Positions 1-12,811 of a stretch of DNA of 64,000 nt are shown here, piece after piece. Position 1 is the stretch's first letter, and every line of letters begins with the position of its first letter. The DNA is from Tetracentron sinense (taxonomy: Eukaryota; Streptophyta; Magnoliopsida; Trochodendrales; Trochodendraceae), in contig JABCRI010000923.1 in assembly GCA_015143295.1 (NCBI GenBank), forward strand, positions 1 to 64,000. Reading direction: 5' to 3'. Below the pieces are notes generated by a model that saw only the letters and a program-made list of their open reading frames with translations, was not told the DNA's origin and searched no databases. The translations under genes were made by a program, and so were the position numbers.

Positions 1-2164
1 CATGTACGGTCTATGATCCCTTCTCTATTCTGCTTGGCTTCGTATTACCTCTAGATGTCGATTCTGCAACAAGAAAGTTGACTCCTTTGAGATCTTTATC
101 TCTGTCGTGTGCCTTTTTGGGCCTTCTTAGTGTTTCTGACCAGTGACTAACTAATGGTTGCAAGATGTTCATTGCGGTGTCAGGAGCGATGTGTAGCTGA
201 CCTCATTGATGGACGCACTCGTCGAATGCCTGGTGTGAAGGTTCTATCACTGAGCACGCAAAGGCTACCATGCGGTCGAGCTAGTTGTGGGGGGCGAACC
301 TTCTATATATCTGGAGAACCAACCTCTGGGCCGATTGCCGGGCTTCGAGCATTGTAATGATAACATTGAAACCGTTGAACACGGCAGAACAGTGGTTGCA
401 CCATTCACCAGCCAAGCATCGACATATTTGATCCTTCGCATGAAGTGAAAAATTGTAAATCTCAAGAACTAGCATCCTTTTATGGTTTCTGTTTGGGTAG
501 GGTATATATGATATTGAAGTTTCAACATGGGATTACAGCTATTTCTCATGAAGCGAGGAGGACAGACATATATGTGGGGTCCCCACTGGGCCGACATTCT
601 TGCCATTTGATCAAGTACTTGAGTGAGGCTAATGCACGTCCAATGCTACAAATAGGAATTTTTGCACTTCAAGATTCTCAAATCATACAACATAATTTAC
701 CGACACATGTGAGTTTTTTTTCAAGGAATCAAGGAGTCAGTAAAATAAAAGATGGTTATAATCCAGCAACATGGATGTTAGAAGTGACCACAGCAGCACA
801 AGAAGTAGCTCTGGGAGTTGACTTCACTGATGCATACCAAGAACTCAGACCTGTAAACAGGTGGGTTTAGTATAGACTTTATCTGATGAGCCTGAGATGA
901 CACTAAATTTGTTCTTGTAGCTTTCTCTGATTTGTGGTTGAACGTTCAGGAGAAACAAAGCTCTGATCAGTGAACTCAGTACACCTCCACCTGGTTCCAA
1001 AAGACATCTACTTCCCTACCCAGTACTCCCAGTCTTTTCTTCACCCATCCATTGCTTGCCTATGGAAACAGCATTGGTCATACTGGCGCAAACCCACCAT
1101 ACACTGCAGTGAGATTTCTCTTCACTACTTTCATAGCCTTGATGTTTGGGACAATATTTTGGGACCTTGGCTCCAAAAGGTAAGTTACGACAGGAAAATG
1201 TAGAGGAGTTCAAAGTTTACATTCATTCCCCTTTAGAATCATTTTAATTTTATTTTGATGTTTGAATTCTAGGGAAAGGCAACAGGATCTGTTGAACGCA
1301 ATGGTTCTATGTATGCTGCTGTTATCTTCCTTGGGGATACAAAATGCGTCATCTGTGCAACCAGTTGTGGCCATTGAACGAACAGTCTTTTACAGAGAAG
1401 AGCCGCTGGGGATGTATTCGGCCTTGCCATATGCCTTTGGACAGGTAACCAGTTTTCTTGTTCTACGAAGTTCAATAAACATTTTCTAATTTTCAGAGAA
1501 GAAAGTAGTCTATTTCTTGTTATGTTCTCACTGAAACTCCTTTTTGTTGCGGTTATGATTGAGATTCCGTATGTCTTCGTGCAGGCTCTAGTATATGGTG
1601 TCATAGTATATGCCATGATTGGATTTGAATGGACGGTTGTTAAGTTCTGTTGGTATCTATTCTTCATGTACTTCACCTTGTATACTACACCTTCTACGGT
1701 ATGATGGCGGTGGCTGTGACTCCTAACCAAAACATCGCTGCCATAGTTTCTTCTGCATTCTATGGAATATGGAACGTCTTCTCAGGATTTGTAATCCCAC
1801 GAACAGTAAGATCCGACGATCCCACCATTATTTACATGCTGGGTTTCTTTAGAAAGCAAGTATATTCTAATGACTTAAAGGTTTTTCTTTTGGTTAATCG
1901 CAGAGGATGCCTGTGTGGTGGAGATGGTACAGCTGGGCCTGCCCTATTGCTTGGACCTTGTATGGATTGGTTGTGTCACAGTTTGGAGATATACAGGACA
2001 AGTTTCTTGACACAGATGTCGCGGTGGAAGATTTTCTGAGGAGTCATTTTGGTTTCAGACATGACTTCCTAGGAGTGGTTTCTGTTGTGATCGTTGGGTT
2101 TCCTGTGATCTTCGCATTTGTCTTTGCCTTTTCAATTAGGACATTTAACTTCCAGAGGAGATAA
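1..2164 (+). pseudogene. PDR/ABCG transporter 3' fragment (copy A, class alpha), decayed
   Basis: Starts inside the second nucleotide-binding domain (remains of HVTVYESLL and DVDSATRK at 1-77) and runs to the normal C-terminus. Pieces match copy B exons 17-24: decayed NBD2 about 163-435, LFLMKRGG-type exon near 540-625, [15 protein letters not shown] near 735-860, TMD2 exons near 950-1180, 1273-1444, 1555-1808, and an open last exon 1904-2164 ending in FNFQRR and a stop. The Walker B and signature region is scrambled, for example the residues before PTSG are frameshifted, and several indels break the frame, so it cannot make a transporter. Sequence class is shared with copy C (ERQQDLLNA and FLDTDV instead of DVQQDLINA and FVDTDEV in B and D). 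The left end is cut by the window, so I cannot tell whether the 5' half exists. Confidence 0.85.
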
Positions 2165-3700
2165 AAAAAATTGTAGAGTAAGACGAAAAGTAAATCTGTT
2201 CCGAAGTGGGTGATTAGTTCTGCTCCCTAGTGCATTAGGAACCATTTGTAGTTTTTTTTTTTCAGTCTTGAGATTTATTAATTGTTTTAGTATATTCTAT
2301 ATACAAGTGGAAAGGATGATTGCCACGCAACGTGGTGTACAAATTGTTTTAGACTTTCTATGTAAAGAGCAGGGTTATTTCAGACAACTGAACTTCTTCA
2401 AGTTCATGTACTGTGATTTTAGTTATAGGAACTGAAACCAAAGATAATAAAATTACAAATTTCAAACACCTCTGTTATAGTTTGCCTCCAATATAATTAT
2501 CTGCTCTCTTTCTGGGGCAATATCATGATATGTCCGAAGCATTTTGTGTGAAGCATGTAAGAAACATTCTAAAGAAGATATGAAGGTTGGTGGGGCGATC
2601 GCTGTTACTTGTTGGAGCTCTATTCATAGAGGGATTCAAGATTCAATTTATTACTTCACGGTATGTCAGGTATTGGAAACATCAAATGGTTGCAAACTAA
2701 ATGAAAGAAAAGAAAGAAATTTTGTGGCATGTGAGTCCCCTAAGATTGTGGGATTAATGTGAAAGATTTCTTCTAGAAGTTCAAACCTCCAACATTCCTG
2801 CAAAAGTAGTACATGAACCTTCCTCCCAATTTTATTTGGAGAGATTTAGAAGGCTCAAATTACTGCTGTCAACCCCAGATAATCGGATACTGATCACTCA
2901 AAATTGGTCCGATCCGGATATATGGCATTAGCTTTTTACATCATGTTATATACTATTTAGTTGGATTCAATCCGACACTCGGGCAAGATTGGATCAAGCT
3001 AAACCGAATATTATTGATAGACTTGAATGGTTTACAGGGATACAAAAAGGGGTTTAAATAGATAATTCATGATTCCTAATATAGAAGGAAACCTCATTCA
3101 AATCAAACCTCCACTTCGGAGGTTCTCCGAAGGAACATCTTCAAGTTCTTGTAATGTCATTTTAAGTATGGAACTGATACAGAAGATGATAAAATTAGAA
3201 ACTTCAAGCAGCTCTGTCATAGTTTGCCTCCAATATAATTATCTGCTCTCTATCTTATATATTTTCATGATATGTCCAAAGCATTTCGTGTGAAGCTTCT
3301 ATGGGACTTCCTTACCAAGAAGATATTAGTGATTCAAGATTTGATTCACGGTACGTTCGTGGGAACCATCAAACATGGTTTCAATTCAAACCAAATGAAA
3401 GAAAAGAAAAGAAAAGTAAACTTGTGGCTTGTGAGTCCTCTAAGATTCTAGAAGTTCAAGTCTCCAACACATGCAAAACTAGTACATGAACCTTCCTCTC
3501 ATTTTATTTAGAGATTTGAAGGCCAAATTAGTGCTGTTAAACCCGAATTATCTTATACGGATCACTCAAAATTGGTCCGATCCGGATATATGGCATTAGC
3601 TATTTTACATCATGTTGTACCATATAGTTGGATCCAATTGGACAGGGGTCGGGCTAGATCGGATCAAGCTGGATCTTGGACCAGACCCGGTAGGTTCAGA
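2165..3700. repeat. PDR 3' flank present twice in tandem
   Basis: About 2395-3010 and about 3128-3670 are diverged direct copies. Both contain the tract from 'cttcaagttc' through 'tagtttgcctccaatataa', then 'ttgtgtgaagc', then 'actcaaaattggtccgatcc' and 'ggatatatggcattagct'. The same two-copy arrangement occurs downstream of copy C (about 35885-37450, where a solo LTR splits it, and 37570-38110), so the tandem doubling came before the block duplication. No gene is seen here. A unit at 2585-2670 matches the 178 bp repeat found as an array at 47993-48715. Confidence 0.7.
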
Positions 3701-3784
3701 ATTCGGATGCCTAACCCCATCCGAACTAAGTGGGATTGGATTTTGTCTGGCCCTCGCTGGACCAAAACCATCTAGCTCCCATCC

Positions 3785-3965
3785 CATAGGTCAACATGTG
3801 TCCCCTTTGACACCCGTTTAACTGTGGTAAAGATTCACTAACCCCTAAGGTTCGTTTTTAGATTTAAAAAAAAACGATATTAATCCTAAGTGTTAAAACT
3901 TGTTAACCAGAGTTAAAAGATAGTTGAGGGAGCCTTTTGTGAGCATGCCAGGCGGTTTTTGGTCC
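3785..3965. repeat. MITE arm-like fragment (GTGTC...GACACCC family)
   Basis: Contains 'gtgtcccctttgacaccc' followed by a TTAAC..TGGTAAAG.TTCA tract and an A-rich spacer. This resembles one arm of the foldback element at 57976-58358. Only one arm is evident. The same fragment lies at about 38245-38400 in the duplicated spacer. Confidence 0.4.
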
Positions 3966-4864
3966 CCGAACTTCGGTAGGTTTATACTTTAATGTAGGAC
4001 TTTTGTCTCCCAATAAAAGGTAGACAATGTTAGAAAAGAAGTAGGAGCAGACGTTAAGGACTCGAGTAGACGTGACTCAAAGAGAAAGTGTCCGTATGGA
4101 AATGGAATTCCTTAATTACAATCATAGAAACCTAACCTCAGCTAAGTACCATTCTTCCATCTAGAACGGTAGGAAACCATATGTTTGACTTCAAAATAAA
4201 GTTATAGAATTTTTCAAAATACCCTTCATGATCATCCCCAAATTGGCCAAAGTACCCCCCATATATGGTAAGGGTTTGGGACTTTGTACCCACCATTCAA
4301 CTGATCCCCACGAGTCAAAGTTTCAACCTGATCTGATGATCTCAACCGTTCACCGGAGGACTTGTCATTGGATGGATCCTAGTTTGAAGATCTCATGATT
4401 CTCCGTTGTGCCGCGCTCCTTATGCATTGCTAGTCTCAGTTTTCGCAACGATGTTACGATCCAGATGATTAATACTTAGACTGCGTCCTTCCAAACAGTT
4501 CGGGCTTTTTGGATCATTTCCTCGGTATGCATCAAGCGACTGTAACAATTTTGCAAAATCATATGACATGAATCCTGACATGTTATTTTGATGGATAGAA
4601 AGGTGGAACAAGATTCGCGTTAATTAACCTAAATTATCAAGACAAGGCATGATTGAGTCAAAACTCAACTAGAGTGGATGATCTCAACCATCCACTCCAA
4701 GCACCGCCCAAGAGGTTCCTATGTTTTCACTAGTACTACAAGAGATGATATATGGACATTGGATTCAAAAAGGAAGGGTATTTTAGAGAGTTTGGCAATT
4801 AAGGATAGGGTATTTAGCGTACAGTTTTGTGTGATTGGCCTTTGAAAATAGGTAATTGTCTTAT
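3966..4864. other. Spacer without recognisable gene
   Basis: AT-rich, non-coding in all frames beyond short chance ORFs. It is duplicated as about 38400-39465 with many small differences. The duplicate carries an extra MITE at 38487-38655. Confidence 0.6.
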
Positions 4865-5060
4865 CTAAAATTATGGTTTTGCGTTCTCGTTTTGCAATAT
4901 TCAAAATCAAGCATGCTTTGTGGGAAACAAATGGAGCAGCTGATTTTCTCTTAAAGTTTGCGACCATCCCGTTGAAAGTTGTGATGGAATCGGTCTCTTT
5001 TCCGGTTATTTTGTACCACATTGTACACTCTGAAGCTAGGGGTTTTAGATACTTATGAGT
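4865..5060 (+). pseudogene. RNase H-like C-terminal remnant (probable old LINE tail)
   Basis: The translation reads RFAIFKIKHALWETNGAADF followed by LLKFATIP. It resembles the last helix of plant retroelement RNase H domains (pattern H..RE.N..AD.LAK). The paired copy at about 39465-39655 reads IKHALR.TNR.ADFLSKL, closer to the family pattern, which supports a real ancient coding remnant rather than chance. No catalytic residues remain in view. The element it came from is inferred from this short match only. Confidence 0.45.
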
Positions 5061-5082
5061 GTAATTCTTGTACATTCTTTAT

Positions 5083-5302
5083 GAGAATAACTATCAACAG
5101 GAGCTCCTCCGATTGAACAAACAGGAGCAATCCAAAATTTAACTTGAGAAGTGGTATTTGTGGAAAAAACTTACAGATGACAAAACACCCTATTTATGTT
5201 CAATAATTACCAAACTATCACTTTCCCGGGTAAATATTTGGTTGCTTAGATTGCTTAGAGTAAGTGTTCAACCGGAGCTCCTGTCCGTTGATAGTTATTC
5301 TC
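5083..5302. repeat. Short inverted-repeat element (MITE-like)
   Basis: Terminal inverted repeats 'gagaataactatcaacagga' (5083 onwards) and its complement ending 'gttgatagttattctc' at 5302 flank about 170 bp of non-coding sequence. Both arms go on into a GGAGCTCC motif. The same structure is kept in the duplicated spacer, at about 39670-39875. Target duplication is not clear. Confidence 0.55.
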
Positions 5303-5500
5303 TTAATTTATCTAGTAGGGGTCTGCCTATCCCGAGCTTTTTTTCTTCAAAAAAAAAAATTAATAATAAATATTTAAAGTATAGGAAGGTTTAAAAAGGG
5401 GGTAATTTGGTCATTAAATATATCCAATTAGATATATTTAGTTATTTTGAAGTTTGAATTGTCAAAAACGGTGGCATCTGGATCCATGAATACAAACATT

Positions 5501-5510
5501 AATACGTGAC
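5501..5510 (+). promoter_or_regulatory. ABRE-like ACGTG motif upstream of copy B
   Basis: 'aatacgtgac' lies about 115 bp upstream of the TATA box of copy B. ACGTG is the core of abscisic-acid response elements. The aligned stretch upstream of copy D (about 40045-40065) lacks roughly 20 bp and has no ACGTG. Function is inferred from the motif only. Confidence 0.35.
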
Positions 5511-5619
5511 TTTTCAAATTCCCCGCGAAGCGCAAACTGCTCTAAGGAAGAACATACGAAATTACGAACGCAGTAGCTTTTAAAATTAAAAGCCGCCTAG
5601 CTACTTTATACTTTAACGG

Positions 5620-5628
5620 TATATAAAT
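5620..5628 (+). promoter_or_regulatory. TATA box of copy B
   Basis: 'tatataaat' lies 212 bp before the start codon, which implies transcription starting near 5650 and a 5' leader of roughly 180 nt. The element and its surroundings are conserved upstream of copy D. Confidence 0.7.
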
Positions 5629-5831
5629 CCATCACTCATCCTTCGAAATCTTCATAACCTCACCAGAAAGTAAGAGAAACAAAGAAGAGCAAGATATAGA
5701 AGAAACCCTTCTTTGAAACTGAGTTGTTTCAGCTCTAGAATTGAAGATCTTGAGTTTATTTGCAATAATTTTGAAGAAATTTATCTGGGTTTTGTTGGGG
5801 TTGTGGATTTTTTCAGTTTTGGGGTGCTCTA

Positions 5832-8800
5832 ATGGAGAGTGCTGATCTCTATAGAGCCAGTAGTTTACGCAGAAACTCTTCACTTTGGAGGAGCAGTAAT
5901 GTTGAAGTTTTCTCGAGGTCTTCTCGAGATGAAGAAGATGATGAAGAAGCTCTGAAATGGGCAGCTCTTGAGAAATTACCCACTTATAATCGTTTAAAGA
6001 GAGGAATACTGACTGCTGCAGGAGGGCAGGCCAGTGAAATTGATATTGACAATCTTGGTATTCAAGAGAAGAAGGATTTAATAGAAAGATTGGTGAGAGT
6101 CGCAGAGGAGGATAATGAGAAGTTCTTGTTGAAGCTCAAGAACCGCCTTGATCGGTAAGAGCTCACATTTTTTTTTCTGAAATTATTCTATTCATTTTTT
6201 ATATTAGGATATGGGTTTTTCAAGTTCTTGTCACAAATTTTGATTCTCCTTTTATTTTTTTTGATTTACACAGAGTTGGAATTGATTTTCCAACAATTGA
6301 AGTCAGATTCGAACATCTAAATGTTGATGCAGAAGCTCATGTAGGAAGCAGAGGTTTACCTACAGTCCTCAACTTCTCTATTAATATTATAGAGGTAACT
6401 TACCTGTAATAACTACTACATTAGATACATCATACAGATTTTGGTATCTTTGATCTTTGTCATTTTTTCAAGCTATTATGTTTACCTTGTAATCTATCCA
6501 TCCGTTTCATAGGGATTATTGAACTCTCTCCATATTCTTCCAAGTAGAAAGAAACCTATATCAATCCTTCACGATGTTAGCGGAATCATCAAGCCCTGCA
6601 GGTGAGAATTTTGGATTCTAGTCGGGTTTCAATTCATTTATCGTAATAAAGAATCACCCGCTAATCCATTTCTTATTTTGTTCATGCTACTTTTGCAGAA
6701 TGACATTGCTTTTAGGCCCCCCAAGCTCAGGAAAGACCACACTTCTGTTGGCTTTAGCAGGAAAGCTTGATTCAGATTTGAAGGTAAATATATATTTCAT
6801 TAAACTCTTATTCTTTTGATGGGTTTTCAAGTGTTAGCTTTAATTTATATGTGCTCTTTCTGCAACATCAGATTTCAGGGAGAGTGACTTACAATGGCCA
6901 TGAGCTACATGAATTTGTCCCACAGAGGACAGCTGCTTATATCAGTCAAAATGATCTCCATATAGGAGAAATGACTGTAAGAGAAACCTTGGCTTTCTCC
7001 TCAAGATGCCAGGGAGTTGGAACCCGTTATGGTAAGTTAAACACAATTTTTTTTTGCACATAAAAAATTTCACCCAATGAGTTTCAGAATCTGAGCCAAT
7101 TATTTATTCTTTTGAACAATCTGCAGAGATGTTGGCAGAATTGTCAAGAAGAGAGAAGGCGGCTAATATTAAGCCTGATCCTGACATCGATATATTCATG
7201 AAGGTGAGATACGAGCTCATTCGCATTGGACAGATTTGTTTTCAAGGACGAACATGGGCACCTATTGTTTTCTAGAATGAAAAATCATAACAGAAAAATG
7301 GGCTTTTGGATCGAGAGTTTCTTTAGCTTGATTCCATCGTCTGAAATAATTCTCTGTTCAAAGTCCTGCTAGCAATTGTCTAAGGGTGTTATAAGAAGAG
7401 CAACCTACTCCGCAAAACTTGATTTCAAGGAAGTTAAGAGCATATTTTTCTAATTCCTACTCTTGCAGGCAATAGCAACTGAGGGGCAGGAGGCCAATGT
7501 CATGACAGATTATATTCTCAAGGTATCACCTCGACAAAGATGTTTACTATAATAGTGGGAAAGATTTTGAGAAGCACTCAGATGATGTTTTTATATTTAC
7601 TGCTTGAAATTTCAGATATTGGGACTGGAAGTCTGTGCTGATACGATGGTGGGGGATGATATGTTGAGGGGTATTTCTGGAGGACAGAGGAAACGTGTTA
7701 CAACTGGTACAGAAACTCCTAGGCACTCTTAGCCAAAACGAATCCTATTTCGGCTTTGTCCAAAATCAAAACGATTTATAATTCTTAACTTTTATTTGAA
7801 TTAATCATTTTGAATCTCTTGATTAATTTGTCATAGGGGAGATGCTAGTTGGACCAGCAAAGGCATTGTTCATGGATGAGATATCCACCGGTTTGGACAG
7901 TTCGACTACTTTCCAGATTGTGAACTCGCTCAAGCAGTCCATCCACATTCTCAATGGGACAGCTATCATTTCTCTCCTACAGCCAGCACCAGAGACATAT
8001 GACCTCTTCGATGACATTATTCTCCTCTCCGATGGGCATATTGTGTACCAAGGTCCCCGTGAACATGTGCTCGAATTCTTCGAATCCATGGGATTCAAAT
8101 GTCCCGAGAGGAAAGGAGTAGCTGATTTCTTACAAGAGGTATGTGCTGTCCCCTCCCCCCCAAAAGAAAAAATTCAAATCAAATCAAATCCTTTTTCCCA
8201 TCTGTAATTTCACATTTCTAGTACTAATGAAAGATGAGTTCTTCTGGGGTCTAACAGGTAACATCAAGGAAAGATCAGCAACAGTACTGGGCACATAAAG
8301 ATGAGCCTTACAGCTTTGTTTCAGCCAAGGAATTTGTAAAGGCATTCCAGTCGTTCCATGTTGGCAGCAAAATAGGAGACGAGCTCGCTATTCCATTTGA
8401 TAAGACCAAGAGCCACCCAGCTGCTCTTACAACTAAGAAGTATGGTGTTAACAAGATGGAGCTGTTGAAAGCTTCCATCTCAAGAGAATTCTTGCTGATG
8501 AAGAGGAACTCGTTCGTCTACATCTTCAAGGTTACACAAGTGAGTAACCGTCTTCATTTTTTTTATTTTTTCTTAATGACTGGAGTGTCCCCTGCCCATT
8601 TGAATCGGGACTTATCCCCGAGGAAAAACCGGGGAGCGGGCTCGAACTCAGGATCAATGGAAGCATTCCATTGCCTTTGAACCTCCACGCCACACACTTT
8701 GCAGCATTAATGAAATGTTGCTCTTGCATTCTACATTTATAGTTAGTATTCATAATTCTATTTCTGGTTTCAGCTAACAATTACAGCGCTCATCACAATG

Positions 8801-11800
8801 ACACTGTTTCTGAGGACTGAGATGCACCGAGACTCGGTAACAAGTGGAGGGATTTACACGGGTGCTCTGTTCTTCAGTGTGATTACTATTATGTTTAATG
8901 GACTGTCAGAGCTTGCCATGACCATTGCGAAGCTTCCTGTCTTTTACAAGCAAAGAGATCTCCTCTTCTATCCTTCATGGGCATATGCGCTCCCTACTTG
9001 GATCCTCAAGATCCCAATCACATTTATAGAAGTTGCTGCTTGGGTGTTCATTACTTACTACGTCATCGGATTCGATCCAAATGTTGGAAGGTAAAATTCA
9101 AACAAAAAACATTGTAATGACTCCGCCTCAAGTAGTTCAATTTTTTTTCATCATGCTTTGCTATTACAGGTAATAACCAAAGAATTTCTCTTACCACAGG
9201 TTCTTTAAACAGTACCTTCTACTGTTACTTGTCAACCAGATGGCTTCTGCATTGTTCCGATTCATCGGGGCGGTGGGAAGGAACATGATTATTGCAAATA
9301 CATTTGGGGCATTTGCATTGATCGTATGTTTTATTTTGGGTGGTTTCATTTTGGCACGAGGTATAATAATAAAATTAATTGAAAACATGCTTTTCTGCTC
9401 TTGTCTGCCTTTCTATTGTTTGTTAAATCCTTGGAAATCCTTCTCTTTTTGGGCTCACAGAGAGTGTGAAAGACTGGTGGATATGGGGTTTTTGGATGTC
9501 ACCTTTGATGTACGCACAAAACGCAATAGCAACAAATGAGTTCCTTGGGAATAGTTGGAAACATGTAAGTTCTTGACTTTGAGAGAAATGAAAAAACAGA
9601 TATAATACCATGAAAAAAGTCTCCAATGAAATCAGCTGATGTTTGGATTCACTTCTATGTCATAGGTTCTTCCTAATTCGACAGAACCACTAGGAGTGGA
9701 AGTGTTGAAGTCTCGTGGCTTCTTCACAGATGCATACTGGTATTGGCTTGGAACAGGAGCACTGTTGGGATATGTATTAGTATTCAACTTCCTATACACT
9801 CTGGCTCTCTCTTATTTCAATCGTGAGTATCTTCCCATTTCAAGATTTTCAGAACAGAACTAAAACCTCATGTTCTAATATTTGGATATAATTTCTGCAG
9901 CATTCGGGAAGGCTCAGTCAATTATATCAGAAGAGACCTTGAAGCAGCAACATGCTGACAGAACTGGAGAAAATATTGAGCTACCGTCCCGGAGAAATAA
10001 CTCTGCTGATCGCACCACATCCGGAGGTGAGCAAGCTCAATCTGTTTCTGTTTACATTTTTGCTTGCTTATGCCTTGAAGGTGCCAATTAATTTGAATTA
10101 ACATAAATGCAGACAGGGGAGATGAAATTAGGAGAAGTATCTCATCCAAACCCTCATCTGTAAGGATAGAAGCAATTGAGGATGCTAATCAGAACAGGAA
10201 GCGGGGAATGGTTCTTCCATTTGAACAACTTTCCATCACATTTGATGATGTTAGATACTCTGTAGACATGCCACAGGTAGCTGCAACTTTTCAAAGATCC
10301 TAAATGTGTTTGGGTGCCGGAGGGTGTTATTGTTCACAAAGAAGATAAGTTGTTTAAATTGAACTTGCAGGAAATGAAAACTCAAGGTGTCCTTGACGAT
10401 AGGTTGGAGCTTCTGAAGGGCGTAAGTGGAGCTTTTAGGCCAGGTGTCCTTACAGCTCTAATGGGTGTTAGTGGTGCTGGTAAGACCACTCTGATGGACG
10501 TGTTGGCCGGAAGGAAAACTGGTGGATATATCGAAGGAAACATCACCATATCCGGGTACCCAAAGAATCAGGAAACGTTTGCTCGCATATCTGGATACTG
10601 TGAGCAGAATGACATCCACTCTCCTCATGTTACAGTCTATGAGTCCCTTCTCTATTCTGCATGGCTTCGGTTACCTCCAGATGTCGATTCTGCAACAAGA
10701 AAGGTTGATGATTTTGAGATCTTTATCTTTATCTCTGTCTCTTGCTCTTTTTGGGCCTGCTTGAGTGATTTCTGACCGATAAAGCTAACTATAATGGTTG
10801 CAGATGTTCATTGAGGAGGTCATGGAGCTTGTGGAGCTAAATTCATTGAGGGAAGCACTAGTCGGGTTGCCTGGTGTGAATGGTCTATCGACCGAGCAGC
10901 GCAAGAGGCTGACCATTGCTGTGGAGCTAGTTGCGAACCCTTCTATAATATTCATGGATGAGCCAACCTCTGGGCTCGATGCCAGGGCTGCAGCAATTGT
11001 GATGAGAACAGTGAGAAACACTGTGGACACAGGAAGAACAGTGGTTTGCACCATTCACCAGCCGAGCATCGACATATTCGAAGCTTTCGATGAGGTGAGA
11101 AATGTTACGGATTAAAGAATTAGCATCTCTTTTTGGGTTCTCATTTATTTATGTGATATTCAAGTTTCAAAATTCGACTGCAGTTATTTCTCATGAAGAG
11201 GGGAGGACAGGAAATATTTGTGGGCCCATTGGGGCGCTATTCTAGCCATTTGATCAAGTACTTCGAGGTGAGGCTAATGTACAGTCAAAAACTAAAAAAT
11301 ACAGAATTTTTCACTTCATGATTCTCAATTCAAACAACATAATTGCTGACACAAGTGAGTTGTTTTAATCAAGGGAATCCAAGGAGTCAGTAAAATAAAA
11401 GATGGATATAATCCAGCAACATGGATGTTAGAAGTGACCACAGCAGCACAAGAAGTAGCTCTGGGAGTTGACTTCACTGATGCGTACAAGAACTCAGATC
11501 TGTACAGGTGGGTTCAGTTATAGACTTACTATCTGATGAGCCTGAGATGCCACTAAATTTTTTCGTGTAGCTTTTTCTGATCGGTGATGAATGTTTCAGG
11601 AGAAACAAAGCTCTGATCGGTGAACTAAGTACACCTCCACCCGGTTCAAAAGACCTTTACTTCCCTACTCAGTACTCCCAATCTTTCTTCACCCAATGCA
11701 TTGCTTGCCTATGGAAACAGCATTGGTCATACTGGCGCAACCCACCATACACTGCAGTGAGATTACTCTTCACAACTTGTATAGCCGTGATGTTTGGGAC

Positions 11801-12811
11801 AGTATTCTGGGACCTTGGCTCCAAAAGGTAAGTTACAATAGGAAAATCTAGAGGAGTTCAAAGCTTACATTCTTTCCCTCTTTAGAATCATTTTAATTTG
11901 ATTTTGATGTTTGAAATTCCAGGGATGTGCAACAGGATCTGATAAACGCAATGGGTTCGATGTATGCTGCTGTTGTCTTCCTTGGGGTACAAAATTCCTC
12001 ATCTGTGCAACCAGTTGTGGCCATTGAACGAACAGTATTTTATAGAGAAAAAGCAGCCGGGATGTATTCGGCCTTGCCATATGCCTTTGGACAGGTGACC
12101 AGTTTTCTAGTTCTACGAACTTCATAAAACATATTTTCTAGTTTTTATAGACGAAATTTGTCAATTTCTTGTCATGTTTCTCACTGAAATTCCTTTTTTT
12201 TGTTGCAGGTTATGATTGAGATTCCGTATATCTTTGTACAGGCTCTGGTTTATGGTGTCATAGTATATGCCATGATTGGATTTGAATGGACAGTTGCTAA
12301 ATTCTGTTGGTATATATTCTTCATGTACTTCACTTTGTTATACTTCACCTTCTACGGTATGATGACGGTGGCGGTGACTCCCAACCAAAACATCGCTGCC
12401 ATAGTTTCCGCTGCATTCTATGGATTATGGAGCCTCTTCTCAGGATTTATAGTCCCACGAACAGTAAGATATGACGATCCCATCATTCTTTACATGTTTG
12501 GTTTCTTTATAAAGTATATGTTCTAATGACTAAGGTTTTTTCGTTCACAGAAAATGCCTGTGTGGTGGAGATGGTACTACTGGGCCTGCCCTGTTGCTTG
12601 GACCTTGTATGGATTAGTCGTGTCACAATTTGGAGATATACAGGACAAGTTTGTTGACACAGATGAAGTAGTGGAAGATTTTCTGAGGAGTTATTTTGGT
12701 TTCAGACATGACTTCCTAGGAGTGGTTGCTGCTGTGATCGTTGGGTTTACTGTGACCTTTGCATTTGTCTTTGCCTTTGCAATTAGGGCATTTAACTTCC
12801 AGAAGAGATAA
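5832..12811 (+). CDS. Full-size ABCG (PDR-type) transporter, intact, 24 exons, 1456 aa (copy B)
   Basis: ATP-driven plasma-membrane exporter of the plant PDR family, cluster I type (relatives include AtABCG40/PDR12 and tobacco PDR1). The substrate cannot be read from sequence. Exons by GT-AG and frame: 5832-6154, 6274-6394, 6513-6601, 6699-6783, 6872-7031, 7127-7203, 7469-7522, 7616-7706, 7837-8138, 8258-8539, 8774-9090, 9200-9360, 9461-9564, 9666-9822, 9901-10026, 10113-10276, 10371-10703, 10804-11094, 11184-11267, 11374-11507, 11600-11827, 11923-12094, 12209-12463, 12551-12811. Order is NBD1-TMD1-NBD2-TMD2. NBD1 has Walker A GPPSSGKT (184-191), GISGGQ (322-327) and Walker B ALFMDE (343-348). 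NBD2 has Walker A GVSGAGKT (903-910), LSTEQ signature (1010-1014) and [12 protein letters not shown] (1030-1041). All splice phases agree and length is normal for PDRs. The start codon opens the usual acidic, Ser/Arg-rich cluster I N-terminus. Confidence 0.95.

Noticed and set aside
5632-5883. Minus-strand ORF of 83 codons, also found upstream of copy D (40179-40430)
   Set aside because: It is antisense to the 5' leader and first codons of the PDR gene. It is shared only because the region was recently duplicated, and it has no recognisable protein features.
7823-8098. Minus-strand 91-codon ORF, repeated at 42364-42639
   Set aside because: Antisense shadow of NBD1 exon 9. Conservation follows from the sense gene.
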